From: Lepisosteus oculatus
Taxonomy: Eukaryota > Chordata > Actinopteri > Semionotiformes > Lepisosteidae
Length of the DNA: 64,000 nt
Reading direction: 5' to 3'
NCBI RefSeq assembly: GCF_040954835.1
Contig: NC_090707.1
Coordinates: 18,370,570-18,434,569, forward strand
Each line of letters opens with the position of its first letter. The stretch's first letter is position 1. A program made the translations under genes and the position numbers. The notes below the pieces were generated by a model that was given only the letters and a program-made list of their open reading frames with translations, was not told the DNA's origin and ran no database searches. Below are positions 24,001 to 38,800 of the stretch, one piece after another.

Positions 24001-27000
24001 AAGCTAAGATGTTTATAGAACAGGACAAAATGACCCAAAAAGGTTTACCTTTTTAAATCACCTTTTGGTTAAATACTGCTTCTTGCAGACCACACAGTGT
24101 TACAGTATCTGCGTGGTATTTAGGGATCGCATATGCCTTTTGTCAGTTTATGACTTGCAGTTAATCTTAGGGCTTAGGCAACTATCGAATTATACAGGAC
24201 TTTTCTTAATTACTTTTCAAATGTACATGCAAGGCTCAGCGGGTCGCTTTAAGTAGGGTTTGAGCAATTTGCAGTCATAGGTTAAAGTGCAGGGTGTCTT
24301 TTGTTTTTCATTGACAAATCAATTAGTATGCAGAAACTGGTGGTCTGAGGGAAACGAATGCCAAGAGCTAGAGGGCTTGTAGCTGGAAATAATGTGAACC
24401 ATTCTGAAATCCCTGTCTAGCTGCAGGGGCCGGGTTTTCTGTGGTTTTTTGTTGTATTGAGAAAAAAAGGAGATGGAGGATGATGGTAAATCCTTTAGAT
24501 GCGAACTAAATGCCAGGACACCTGGTTGTTTCAAAGTAATTGATGCCAGTTCTCACTCCTGCAACTTTCCTTCTGTATTTATGATACAGAATTTCATTGC
24601 ACATTTTTATTTGTCTTTCAAGAGCAGTAACATATACACCAGTGAGGGAAAAAGAAACCTTCCAAGCGTGCAAATAATTTCCTGGTTACGTAAATGTCAG
24701 TGCATTCAAACACTTTGGCCCTTAAAATGCTATTTAAATGAATACCCTACATATGTCTTTCAGGAAACTTCCACTTGCCTTTCACCTCATTAAACACTCA
24801 CTTTGTTTCGACAGCATAAAGTTTAAAAAGAAAACTAAGACATTGTCCAGCTGTTTTACCATTGCTTTAAGAAAGTACAGCTGTGTTTTTAATACAGCAC
24901 AAAATGTACAGTGTTCTTTGATTTCAGTTGTAAGACTTGTTAAGGCAAAATTCACCTGCAGTAGTCTGTCTTATAGTTTTATTATATAGTATATTTTATT
25001 GTAACATTTCACATAAGGCTACAAAAGAATCCTGTTGTGAATCTTGCAGGAAGGAATTAAAAATATAATTTAAATGACAAGCTATCACCTTTTCCATGGT
25101 TCACCTACGCTTAACCCTGTTGTCCTAACCTAATCAGAATCCCTTAGGATCACTTCTTTCAAAAAGCAGTATCCTAACTGTTTCTTGAAAGTCTGCACTT
25201 GGTATAATACACAATACAAAAATGATTTTTGCAATAAATAAAAAACAGAAATTAAAGTTTTTATACATTAAGCTACATTAAGCTCTTAATTTTTTTTACA
25301 AAATAAATATCTACCAGCTTTGACTAGGAAGGATATTTGGGTGATGCAAAATCCTGAAGCTGAAACCTCTAAAACCCAATGTATTTGAGTAAAACCATTG
25401 TATCACAGTTACTGAAGTTATTATATGATCCTCAACACACCCTTTATAGTTCATTTTCTGAAACATGGTTATTTAAGGGTACTTAATATCAATGCCAAAT
25501 TTTGCCCTCTCGTTTAATTCATTTGCATTTGTGTAGTATATAATCTAAAAAACAAATTATTACTTGGATATGATTAAATAATTAAAATAATAGAAATGTT
25601 ATTTTCCACATGATGCTGTTGAAAAAAGTTTCTAAGGTCTAATTTCACAATTCAGTTTCAGAATTCCTAGAAAGGTTACCCAAAAACATCTATCCAGAGA
25701 CTAAACTAGAGATTAAAAAGTAAGAACTATGTGGTTTAATAAGGTTTTTTTTTTAATGTGCCACCCTTTTCTGAATAAACAGCTTTACAGCTCACCTTGC
25801 GCACTCTGCTGCTACTGCAGAAAATGAAATAAAATATCTAAAACAGCAGCTAATTTACAGCTAGTCAACCCGAGGCATGTTAAACATATTTATTTCAGGG
25901 TGACATTGCGACAGGGGGAAAAACTACATTTTTGTTTTAAAAGGATGCTCAAGAAATGAAGCAATCAAATTTGAACAGATATAAATGAAAGCTACCACTG
26001 GATACACATTCCTCTCAATCTTATCATACGATTCCATAAGGTATTTGCAGATACAAATTTCAAAGGGAAGAAATAGACATTAAAAAACGTTTTAAATGCA
26101 AAAAACAGGGCTCCAAACCGGCACAACCAGTACAGGACCTCACTTGGAAAGCAGGTTTAGCTTTATGACCTGCACATCACCAGACTAAGATTTGATCACG
26201 TGAACAGGATTCACTGCATCACAGGGCAGAATTAACCAAGTACTGCTGGAGCAGGGTCAGCTTTAGTTAGCTGTGATCTTCTCAGCCTTTTGAGAAATAG
26301 CAACCCTTGTGACTTGCTGGGCTTCTGCAGGCTCCAATTTGTGCTAATCGTAAAACCAGTGACGTTTACAACATTTCTAAAAGATAACTGGTTAAAACAG
26401 GTGGTTATTGTTTGTTAAAGGACCACTTCTGAAGGTCCTCATTCTGCTCAAGGAGTCTGAGGCAAGTCGAGTATACAGTATGAAAATTGTTGTCAAATAA
26501 TGATCAAATAAACAATTCATTACAATAAAATGGTTCTGAAATTTAAGATAACTGCGCTTAAATGAAAGAGTAAGACATGTTCCCAGTTGTTTTACCATAA
26601 AACCTTATCTTATATAAAACTTAAATACATATTAACATTGGCTTACAGTTAAGTAGAAGAGTATTTGTCCATGACGCAAAACGTTCGAAATTGTAGGTTG
26701 GATAAGAGGAGTAATGTTTCAGGGAGATCCTGTCCTACCATGGTATTGGCATTTGCTCCATGTTTGCCCACTGTCATGGGCATGAACACAGACTGCATTG
26801 TCTTTCAGATAGACTGTTTGAAATAGCGCCACTAAAGATTCATAGCACTGCAAGAATCACACATTGAAGAAAAACCCCAGATACACAGAGACAGAGCTAA
26901 ATAAATACATAAAGGAATTAAGAAATTACAAAGAGGCAAGTATTACATATACAGTATATTTCCTACCTAAATTGTTGTTTTTTACAAAAAATATTTTCTT

Positions 27001-27794
27001 TGTTTTGTACTGATTTTATTTTTAGAATAACAGAGTTCTCTTTGTTTCAAATCCCACACAGACCTGACTGAAGTAATGCCTATCTTTCTGCCCTGGAGAA
27101 ACCACATGGCACATCACATGATCAGCTTTATCTTAACTGAAGGTGTGTCCATTTACAGCATTTTGTATTGTCTAATACTTTTGCTGTATTTTTGAGAAAC
27201 AGAGTACCTTGACGTATGAATATGCTCTTTCAGCTCAAAAGCAAAAAATTAAACTGTTAACATTAAACAGAGGTTACATTTAAGCGACTGCTGGCTTGGT
27301 CGAGTGCTGAATTTGAACAGCCCTTTGCGTGCAAACCTTAATTAGCATTTCTTGGAATATTTGTGCATTTATTTAGACCAGCACCACTGAAGCACCAGAT
27401 TACCCAAGTACTGGGGAACTGAACCCAAAAGGTTTTGTCTGAATGCCAAGAGAAGTTAAAAGTTAAATGAAATGAATTCACAACTCTCACAGGCAACATG
27501 TCCAGTAAGCTAAGTAAAGTGAATATACTGTAGGCAATTCTTCTTCTTTTGGTCATCAACATGCACTTTTTATATTTTATGCTTGAGGCTTTGAGATTTA
27601 CAAAAACAACACGAATCCTACTTTTCTAGTGAAATGTACTCATATAATTAGAAAAAATGGATCCTGTTTTCTTTGTTTTTTTACTTTTTACTCCAACACT
27701 TTGGGCCTGTGAATATACATGTCATTTCTATATATCCTTTTACTGCTGCCTTCAAAAATGTTTTCTTTTTTTTACTACATAAAGCTCCTTTGAT

Positions 27795-27852
27795 ATAGTG
27801 CCTTTCAAGGTATTCAGATTTTTCACATTGTATTACTTTAAACCTTACAGTC
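27795..27852 (+). mobile_element. Tc1-like terminal fragment
   Basis: The segment atatagtgcctttcaaggta followed by cacattgtattactttaaa resembles the Tc1-like end at 61,030. It runs directly into possible LINE remnants. Confidence 0.4.
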
Positions 27853-27859
27853 ACGACAA

Positions 27860-28690
27860 AGAACCAAGACCACTTCAGATTCTGTCATCAAGCTCCTGCA
27901 CGCTGATGATACTGTAGTACGTGATCAAATGGAAGGAGATCTTTAGGCCATTACTGATATCAGTGGTACTGATACTTAAGAAGACAAGGGTTTTCCAAGC
28001 CCTGGGAATTCAGATTCATGATGAGATTTGAGAGAACACAGATAATTTCCTGTAGAGTGAAGTCAACTCTTACACAGGAGGCAAGATCAGTCTGAGAAAA
28101 GGGGTATTCAAAGTTCGAGATTTCAGACACAAATTGATGGCTTGTTAATGATGGCAGTCGTGTTCCCAACCCCTTGACATGGCACTAGTAAATGGACAAC
28201 GGACAGGTTGCACCTCAAGATACTATATAAATGCCTGCACTCCAGCAAGCAAAACATCCTTTTTGGATACAGAAAAATGACAGCTACATGAATAACAAAA
28301 AATAAAAATGAAGACAGATGTACAAATATTGGTGTTATCTTTCAAACAAAACCATGAGAATTTCTGTGGTGATCACCCAACGTCTACGTGGGCAACATCA
28401 GCATGGTTGAGCCATGTTGTCCAGATGTCTGGCTCCAGACACTGCAAGTCTTATTCTCCCAGCTCAGTAATTTAGGAAAGAGTGTGAGGCCAACATAAAG
28501 AAATGCAATACTGACACAATTTTTGTGCAGAAACATTCCAGACAGAGGAAGAGTCTCCTGCAAGAATCTTAGCTCTTTGAATCTGTGTAACCACAACCGC
28601 AGGAGATAAAAAAGTGGGTGCAGCAGAAAGGCTTGACATGGTTTAAGAAATCCAGAACTAAGGGCCACTTTTTCTGGTCAGAAATCCCTG
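27860..28690 (+). mobile_element. Decayed non-LTR retrotransposon remnants
   Basis: Near 27,880-27,920 the + strand can be read as a reverse-transcriptase-like segment (KLLHADDTVV, with the catalytic Ala-Asp-Asp). At about 28,395-28,440 it reads WLSHVVQMSGSR, like the conserved region near the C-terminus of many LINE ORF2 proteins. Stops and frameshifts separate the pieces. The family is uncertain. Confidence 0.35.
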
Positions 28691-31600
28691 TCTTTCCTCC
28701 AGCAATGTTTGTCAATCCCATATTGCCTCCTCAGCCATTTTAGATAAGACAATCATGGAAAACAATCAGCCTCAACCTTCAGGGATTGCTGAAGAAGAAT
28801 AAAGAATTGATCAAATAAATGCTAACAATATCATAACAAGACTTTACACACTACTTCATATGTGAGGCTCTCCACATTATCTCAAGATCTCAGAATGGGT
28901 GAGTTATATACTGTACCTTAAATCGTATGTTTTAAAGCTTCCACTTTTTACAACACCTGATATTTGTGAAATAAAGGAAAGGAAATAAAGGAAAGGGAGA
29001 CTTCCAAGGACATTTTGTTCTTGTTAGCAGTTTCTTATTATGTAAAATATAATATAAGGGATCCATTATTCTTTCCGGCAGTTCCTGACTGTTGAGTGCT
29101 GTGGACAGTTATAGTGTTGGCAGCTCATCAGTGCCGAATTCTGAAGGCAGTTAACCTTGTCAGCAGTTTCAAAGTGTACCATGGACAGGACAGCAATGCA
29201 GTTGGGCTCTTGTGAAGTTTCAAGAGGGCTGTACTCTGACAACCTACTGTACTGTACATGGAATGTTAAATATTAAGAAATTTGTTGCTTGAACAAGGGA
29301 AAGTTTGTGATAATATGTTTGCATTTTGTGTGTACATTATTTGTGGCTTTCATAATATTTATAGCTGGCATAAGGACAGGTGAACCTACACAGTGCTTTA
29401 AGTTTAGTCACTTGCTTTTAGGCCTTAAGCGACTTAATCATTTTTACAAAATGTATTTACTAACATTTTATAATCCATATGTGTAAAAAAAGTTTGGTAT
29501 TATATAAGTACCAATGTGCCAATGCTTGAGTGCCCAAATAGAATTTTAAAACCTTTTAAATTGCTATTTCTTGTCCATAAACAAGGAACTTTAATTAAGT
29601 ACAAAGGGAAGTAGAAATAGACCTACTAGAATATATTAGATAGAAATGTATTACAGACCAATTTTATTAATGCCAATAGAAATGGTAACATTCCATACAA
29701 AATATTTGAAAAGTGATATTTCAGGTGTAGTAAACACAAAAATTTAAACTGATCCTTTGCCTTTAATGCAGTGCATGGAAAAAAACTGTCCTGTCATACA
29801 AAACTTCATTCACACTTGTATATTATTCTTAGCTGATGTTTTACCAATGTGGCAGTTCCTACATTAACATTTACAGTGAAATTAAAACCGAGTTGGTTCA
29901 GATCTAGGTTTGCTCCATATAGTGACTGGCAGCAGTATGTAAGTACTTATGGAAGTCATTAAATATATATTTTATACAGTCAATCTTTAAGAGAACAGCC
30001 ATTATACCTCAAGCTCTGCCAGATGCTGATCTTGCAGAATAATGCTCCTTTCTTAACTCACACCAAAAATAAAAGAAAAAGAAAACAAGATTTACATCTT
30101 TAGTAGAGTGTTTGATGGTTCCCACATGGTGCATAATTTAAGCAAGTTAATCTGTATGTGATACAGGACAGTCCCTTTTCAGTGCCAGAGTGATTATAGA
30201 ACCACTTTATACCACATGCCTGGGCATCATGATATACAACACTGACATGAAGTGGTCAAGATGGCTGAACTTAGGCACAGTCAACGCTGACAACAGTTAA
30301 TTTATGTCACAATAAATAACACATTTTGTGTTAATTTTCCCATAAACCCCACACACTTGATGATTGAGTTTAACCTTTCACACATAAATTTCACTCGGAG
30401 CAATTTAGGACCCCATCTCTTACTATAAATTATACAAATGGGTCACGCAATTGCTCTATATGGGAACGTGGTTAGGATCAGTAAACAGGAAAACCTTGTA
30501 CTCTCCAAGGTTAAGTAAGTTGAAAAAGTGGAAATAAATACAATGTGGTATTATTAAAATCTGCTTTAACACGCCCATCTCAAACCAGAGGAATATCTTG
30601 AGTACATATATCTTCCTGATGAATATATATTTAAAATATAGAAAAACAAATACAGAATATAGTTTAAGACTGAGAGTGGCTTTTATACTGTTGATTTTTC
30701 TTAAACTAACAAAATCATCATGCTTACCAGGCCCATATAGTAAACAGTTTTTCTATTCTGATTGATTTGAAATAAAAGTTTGTAACCTTTCAGCCACATT
30801 TATTTACTTTAGTCTCCATGAATTCCTGAAAATTGCAAGGTGGGGTGGTTCCTGAGAGAGCCTTCTTTTACTAATTCTCAGAGCAATAAGGAAAAGTCAC
30901 AGAAAGGAACACTACATTGTAAAGAGTCTGTGTTTTGGATAGCACACAGTGCTCATTTATCAAACAAGAAGATACAGAGTAACATTTACAGTATCTACTG
31001 AAAAAAATATTACAATTTGTGACATCAAATTATAGAGGTAGCATTTTTTATAAGGCACATGGCATTTGTTTTAAAGAAAAATCTGTACCAATCTTCTTTT
31101 CCAACATTATCTGTTCATAATGAGCAGAGCATAAGAGCAGACTAAGGAAGACATTTTTTAAGATAGTGTTTTTAAACATAAAATATTATGTTCAATGAAA
31201 CAGTGCTTAGAGAAAATAAGAGATGTCTGATTTTCTGAGACTGCCAAGTGTGTTTCATTTTTATTGTAAACTGAACTAAAGTGCTTATTTATTCAATTAA
31301 TTCTACCTCGTACCAACTTTAACAACTCTCTCGGTGTTACAGGGTTCTAATTTTAAACATTTTTGTGCTTTAATACCAATGGTAAAAACAATTGCTTGAG
31401 GTTATTCTCTGGTGCAGGTGTGGACAATTCAGATACAGTATGGCAATACAATTCCAATAAAAGAGACAATGTGTTTGATTCCATATTTTTTTTATCTAAT
31501 AGCGGTTTTCATTTCTTATGCATAATTCTGTTGGATGAAGTATTAATATAATGCTTCTTGGAATTTAAACTAAGTATACAGTAAAAGTCTCTTAAATTAA

Positions 31601-34600
31601 TTTAAGTTAGTACCATGCAATTATTGTTGGATTTAGTATGTTAATATTCTCAAGAAAAGGAATTATCAGTTATGAACAAAACAAAAGCCTACTGTTTCTG
31701 ATATTGAAAAATAATAACATAATGGGAAACTCTGAAAACCCTTCACCAGACTTCAGTTAAAGATTAAGGTGGGAAACAATTGCATATATTTTAATTTATA
31801 GTGCCTTTCCAATAGGCAAGTAAGTAAACAGGCATCATAACATTATGGAATACTAAGCAATCAGCTTTAAGGAGTTCAGAAATTAATTTCCATCTGATAT
31901 ACTCTTCAGATTGAAAATCTAAGGAATCTAAACAGTAACAGAAAACAGAAAATCACTGCGAACACAATAAAGAGTAAATCTAGCGAGATGTGAAGAAACA
32001 GGGAATTGCACATGACACACTCAATGACTATTCTATTCTGTAGTACTTGTAGGAGTGTGTGTGGAGGGGGGTATATTGCTGGAGGCACAGTCATCCATCT
32101 CCATTTTAAACCATCACCTTTAACAGCTCTGGGTACAATAACGCAGCCCAGCATCTGTGATCTGAGAAAAGCTGGTCTTACAGAGTATTATCACAGCTGA
32201 ATGGCTTTGGAGAGACCCTGATGATTTGTATTGTGATGCAGGCAGTCAACAAGGTTGTGCTCACACTGAACATGATCATTATGATAAATGTCAGGGTTTA
32301 ACTTGCATAAGATTTTCTCCCTCTGCTTGATCCTTTGTAATATTTTTTTTTCTCTGAAAGAAATTCCTTATTTACAGTAACTTTATTTTTTTAATGTACA
32401 CAGTTTCCAAAATTAAGAGAACAAATTTTAAAGTGTTGTTTGAACATACAGTATGTTTGTACTGTAAATATATTGTTTTATGTGACGAATGTGTTTCTTT
32501 AGGTTCCTCATTCTACTCAAGTTCTCATAAAGCAATTTTAGCTGGAGTAAGTTTAATTTTGTGACATTGAGGTGCATTTCCAAATTGTTTCATTGGCATG
32601 GCCATTTATGATGTTGTTTTCAAGTCTATGAAAACCTAATTTGTGTAAATTCTCATGAGCTTATTTTGCAACATACTGTATAAAAGCACATTTCTGACCA
32701 AATTTTTTGATAATGCTGTTCATTCTTTCTTTGACAGTTAATACATTGATCTCTTAACTCTAGAGGTTAAAGTTCTCATAACAAAAATGTTTTCTTGTAA
32801 AAATGAAAAGAATATTCATGGGATACAGAGAATAGTAAATGTTCTATGCAAAAATATTTGACATTCTAGCCTTAACATATATTTTTCTTCAGATTACAAG
32901 GCTTTGAAAACCTGGAATTATTCCAGACATGCAACAATGGCCAGTATTTTCCCCTTGCCAGTATTATTATTTCTTACTATTTAAAATACATTATTATAGA
33001 AGTTTCAACCTTTGCCACTTCTGTAACATCTCTGTGTCATAATTGTCTTGTCTACTCATATCGAAATAATGGCATGATTTGCATTAAAAATGAAAGTAGT
33101 CTGATATTAACAAATTTAAATAAACTTTTTTTTATGCACAAAAAGACTTTTGCAGACTTATTAATTTTAGAATTGGGCAAAATTCTAAAAATCAGATCTT
33201 TAGGGTTTGTAAAAGGTGTATATTATCACAAGCTCATTATTAATATTTTCAAAATCTGTTTGCTTAGCAAGTCTATTTTTTCTGAATACAACCGAAGGCA
33301 ACTTGGACATTGCTTTAACCTCTAAAAACTCCACAATGGAATTCTTAGTCCAGACAGCAGTGGTACTAAGACATGCAAGAACCAAGCAGCAGACTAAATG
33401 TAAAGATAAACAATATCTTAAGGTCTGTCTTACACAACACTCTTAATACAGTATATCAGCAGTGTTTACTGAGATGTGACAGATTTGGAGCTTGTGATCT
33501 TTGAAAATTTCCTTAAGTCTTCCTGAAAGCTTCAGATGTTTATGTTAAGAATCCTTTTATGCTTAATAGAAAAATATTTCCTCTCCAATCCCAACACCTC
33601 AAAATCCCATGCTGTGAAATGCCAAAATGCGATCTTTATTGTGAAGGTGTAATGTGTTTTAAACACACCAACATTTAACAAAAAATGGGACACAACTTCA
33701 TGTCCCAATTTCTTTGACAGGTGAGTGAAAAAGTGTTTTTTCACATTTGTCCTTAACTTCTTATTAAGTATTTACTCTTTAAACCACAAAGGTGGATTGT
33801 GGAGAAAATAAGGACTTTTTAAAATATTAAAAGCTTTACCTTGAATATCACATTCATAAATTTGATTTACTCATAAATGACTTCTTCTGTAAAATGGAAA
33901 TGCAGAATTTGATAAATATTTTTTAAATGCTGAGCAGTGCAGGTGTTAACATAGATGAACCAATGATGTTTGGTTTTATTAATCATGATTTTCTGAAAAC
34001 AAATGAACAAATCTGTTGTCTGTATGCTGACTTTTAATTTACATTACAGTTCAAAATTTAATTTTTGAAGCAATGAAACTACAGAAAAATATATATGATG
34101 CCTATAAATGTACTTTATAGTAATTGTATGATTGAATGAGAATGTCCTGATAAGAAACATTAGCACTAACACTTCCTATCACACAAGTCTTATATATACA
34201 GTACAGTATATCCTCAGCTTAACCTTGAATAGAGGACCTGTGGAAATTAACTATTCTAACATGAATAGCTTGAATATCTTGAAATAATAGTCTTTTTTCT
34301 TGATTTCAAAGATTAACCTTAATAGAATCACTTGTTTTTTTCTACTTACTGTAGATTTGAAGAAACATCGCCTAAATACAGCACTCACTAGTGTTGTTGA
34401 TTACAACAATGTATTGTTGAGGAAATTTAGCATTTGCTCCAGTGTGCTCACTAGTAAATGGCTGTATTTCAAATCTTTTTAATCTTAAATCTTAAATATA
34501 AAGCCTAAAGCTAATGTGATAAAAAAATACGGTAACTGTAAAAGTGTTAAAACGTTTTAATGACACATGGTTTTAAGTATGCAAGACAGCATTAAAGCAG

Positions 34601-34619
34601 CATATGTGAATTCTAGAGA

Positions 34620-34643
34620 GTTTATTTTTTAACAATTTTTATT
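34620..34643 (-). terminator. FRZB: Possible FRZB polyadenylation signals
   Basis: Two AATAAA hexamers lie on the minus strand (34643-34638 and 34626-34621), about 1.2 kb beyond the FRZB stop codon. They are the first closely paired signals I see downstream. The cleavage site is not proven. Confidence 0.3.
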
Positions 34644-34869
34644 AAAATGTCACAGAGTTTAATACAGGCACCTTTGATTTACACAGAAGGCTTTTTGCAT
34701 TTAGACCCATCAAATATTTTATATTGTATATACCTATTTCTGTTTGGAATTACCAATTGTGTCCTTTTGCCCTGGAGTACAGTGTTGACTCCTGCATCCA
34801 CCCAGGCAGTTAGGAAACAGAGACAGACTCTTCTGAGCTGTGCACTCATTGAGTATACTGTGTAATTCT

Positions 34870-35145
34870 ACAAGCTCGAGAGCAACATACTGTACAGAAG
34901 GTTCATCTCCAACAGATGCTTCGCCACTGACACCCTCCTCCTTACACACTTGGAAATCACAGGGGTTTCTTGTCCACCAGGAGCTGAGAAAGCTTGGCCA
35001 CTTATATTAATTTCAACTTTACCCCCATGATGCTCGAGAAATCCTGATAATAGTCAATTAGTGACATTACCCAGGCTCAAACTCATGACATTAGGATCAC
35101 AGGGCTCCCAGCTATTTCAGGTTGAGCTAGTCAGCAGTCTCCCTC
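34870..35145 (-). mobile_element. tRNA-like SINE, inferred FRZB 3' UTR
   Basis: On the minus strand it starts with gactagctcaacctg (A-box-like), followed by gtcatgagtttgagcctggg (B-box-like). A body of about 200 nt follows, ending in aaccttctgtacag. It is diverged. If FRZB uses the polyadenylation signals near 34,630, this copy lies in its 3' UTR. Confidence 0.5.
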
Positions 35146-35817
35146 AAGGAATTTTTAAGTAAATAACAGGTCTTTACAGTTAACATGAATAAATTTGAAT
35201 TAATACATTGCATTCATCAATAACACTGAACATATGTATTGATTTTTGTCCTTAACATCAAATATTCAGAGTCTTAGGTCATCCTGACACTTGTTCATTT
35301 CCTTGCCAACAAAACTTCTCTTTTTCTTTCATAGTGTTTCCTTTGAAGGGAGATTAATCCTCTTATGGGTATATAAAGTAAATTGCAGCTGTAACCAGAA
35401 CTCTGCAGCTCAAAATCCATTTTCCTTTATAATAAGCCATAAAGCTGTTTTCACACTTAAGACATTCTGAGCATTTCTGTAGCAGAATAACTCCTCAGAA
35501 CCACTTCTGTTGGTATTTAGCCATTAAATAAATATCCAGGCCTTTCCTCTTCTGGCAATGTGGCATCAGATTTTAAGTTCCCTCTTACAGAACTTTCATC
35601 TTTTGCTGGATTCCACAGTTCATCAACAGTGATGTCAAATAATCACAACATTCGTGCAAAAGAAGTAATGAAAATTAAAAAAAATCTACATTCAACTATA
35701 ATTCAGTCATCAATGTGAAAACAAAAACGTGCAATAGTGCAATTTTTTCTTGGTTGCTTCAAAAATACTAGTCTCAATATTTTGTCCATTTCACTTTTCA
35801 AAGAAATAATTTTGGCT

Positions 35818-38800
35818 TCAATGACGTTTTTTTTTCATATTGTTTCTTTTTCGTAGCTTTTGGTCCCATCTCTGAAAAATATAATTATAATACATACTGT
35901 GATCTCTGGGTTTTTTTTGTATGGATGTTGTTCAAATTCCTAATGGAAGAAATTGTATATGGCTAATAAAGTGATCTTATCTTAAATACTATGTTGGCTA
36001 AAAGCATCTATAATAAAACACATATTATCTCAGGTAATATTATAAATAATCACTCAATGATGTGCTTCAGAAATACTTTTCAACATATTGTGCTTCATTT
36101 AAACCATGTCTTCAAATTCTAACTAAATTCTCCAGAAGTACAGTATACATTGTCTTTATTAAGCAGAATTCATAATGCTATTAAATTAATTTAATTATTG
36201 GTATGACACAGAGTTCGAGGCAGGGTCCTTCAAAGATTAAGTTATAAGTTTGTTGCTTGTACCTAACAGAAACAAAAACATTGTTCTGATCTTTGTTCTA
36301 ATCTAAGTGGTTCTTGAGTATTCCCAGTGGGTCAGAAATTCTAAAACGACTACAGTAGTTTCCTTAAACTGCTTCCAATCTGTAAGTAAAAAGAAACTTC
36401 TGTGTGCTGCACTATGCCTGTTTCTCCTCAACTGTCAGATACGTCTTGTCCCTGTCATTCTGGTCTGAACAAATTTGACATTACTGCTGCCCTTGAGAAT
36501 CTTAAGAAAACAATCAAGTAATCAAGTCTTCCATTTTAAGTTTTCTATATGTATAGTGCAAATATTTAATTTGTTCAACCACTCTATGTAAAATTCACCT
36601 TTCACCTGTAGATAGTCTAATTTACTTCACTGGGGTAGAATAGTGCTTTATTGGGAGTGGATTCTGGCAGACTGACAAGATTTTAGTTTATGGAGGTTCC
36701 AAACTAGCTCTGAGTCATCGCAACCAATGCAATACCAAACAAATATGCATAGTAGTTTTCAGTTTGTTAACCCAGTCGTAATCATAAAAAATTCATCTTC
36801 TCTGAAACCAAAACCATTTCAGATTCACTGGCAAAAAAAACCCCAAAAGATATATAGGGTATTATTCAATTGCCTCTATTGTCACATGTTCTTCTTTGAT
36901 AAATGAATCAAAGAAGCTGGTGAGGCAGCAATAACTTAGCCTTAAGCATACATGTTATTTTTCACGTAATCTCAGAATACAGATAGTGTAGACCTGGTAA
37001 GGATTACCTTCACTTTCACGCCAAGACGGTCTTTCCACTTCTGAGCAAAGGAGCCCTCAATAAAGAGTAACCTGCATGGACACAGTTAACACCATCAACA
37101 ATGAACGAACAAAACCTCCCTTCAACAAGGGATACAGACTGTGATCCAAGTCGCAAAAATATGAGTTTTTCTGTACCTTGAACGTTCTTCATTCTCGTAG
37201 CCCATAATTATGTACTCCTCGTTGGCGTTCAGGGGAGGGCATAAACAGCCTGAGTTAGAATGCAGGGTTACGATATCCCGAGGGATACTGACCAAGGAAG
37301 ACTTTAAGACGTCTTTGACTTCGACTACTGCGCTCACGTCATGACGCTGGCTTCTTATTTCTCTCACCTTTGCTCGGATTACTATAACAAACACAGAAAA
37401 CATCAACGCGGATGTAAAAGGTGATGAGCAATTAAAATTAAGAATGAAGAAAGAGCAGCTGAAAAAGAAACCCTAAAGAAGATCAGTTTCATCACTCTTG
37501 GTTGAAAGTATCTATTTTTCTACAATCAATTAAAATGATACTAACCACAATCTCTCACATTTAGGTATTTTAAGTACTTTATCTTGATGAGATTCATCAA
37601 TGTCTTAAGTAACATGATTACCAACTGGTAAGATAGCAAAAACATTTAATTTTGGTTTAAGTATTGTATATTTTGCCATTTTCTAACACTGAGAAAATGG
37701 AGTACCTTAACAGTATTTAACATTTCAAACTGTTAATACTGTATGTCTAGTACAATTAACCATCTTCAGAGACAGCGAAAATTAGGGAAAAAAGCAGACA
37801 TTGACCTGGCATTTTTAGAGAGATTAAATGATTGAACTTCATCATAAATATTATGGGCACTCATTATTTCAGACGTAAACTAAAAACTCACCATAATTGT
37901 AATTTTTCCTTAAATATGTCTTTTCAACAAGTTTTATTTGCTCACACTTGCAGCGTTCTATAAAATAAAAATGCAAGGTTATTGGTTAATAAGATGACAT
38001 CCATATGTAACATCTAAAGTTTCACTGATAATAGTATAATTCATTTCCTTAGGATTTAAAAAAAACTTAACTGATGCAATCACTGAGGTCTGAATTGCAA
38101 ATAAACTGAATTTTAGTAAAATCACTATCAAATGGTAAAAATATGGGAAAAGTGCAATAAACCCAACCGCACATTAAAGCGCCTTACAAAAGAAGTGTAT
38201 AAAAACGTATGTATATACTATATGTTTATACAAATATGTACTATATGTATAATAGAATTGTGGCATCTACCATACATGAAATATACATGAAGCTGAGTGT
38301 AATTCCACATTGAAAACAGAAAAAAATAAAAATAAAAATTTAAGCTGTGGAGCCTTTTGCTGGTACAGTATGTGAAGAACTGAACACAGCTGAAACCTTA
38401 TTTCTTTGTACTTTTCTGTGTGGACTTAAAACTCCTTTGCAGGAGTTGTTCCTTTGCAGCTCGCAGCCTGATACAGCTCTTCACTCTTTCTTTTACTTTA
38501 TACTGTATATAATATAGATTTTCTACCTCATTTTTAAATCAAATTTGATGAAAGCATACAATAAAATAATACCATTGTTAGTGCCCCTGCAGTTCCCATT
38601 GTGAGAATCCATTGGAAAATCTGGCATAGACTCTGAGTTAAAGACAGTAAAAAGTTAGCACAAACCACCAAAACCAACAATGTACAGACATTGTTACATT
38701 TTCTGATTTTTGCTCACACTAAAAATAATTTAATTTTAATAGACGTGATTAGGCCTCTGTTCAAATATTGTACTGTGTCCTGAAAGAAAAATCCCACTTA

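Larger units (their letters stand above)
15711..34600. other. Long AT-rich gap between convergent DNAJC10 and FRZB
   Basis: About 19 kb between the 3' ends of two convergent genes. Reading both strands I find no multi-exon gene and no open frame over about 125 codons, and none of the frames resembles a known protein. It contains transposon fragments (16,390, 18,536, 20,560 and 27,795-28,690) and two CTCF-like motifs. Much of 22-27 kb and 29-34 kb shows no repeat I can name, so unique or conserved noncoding DNA there is possible. Confidence 0.6.
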
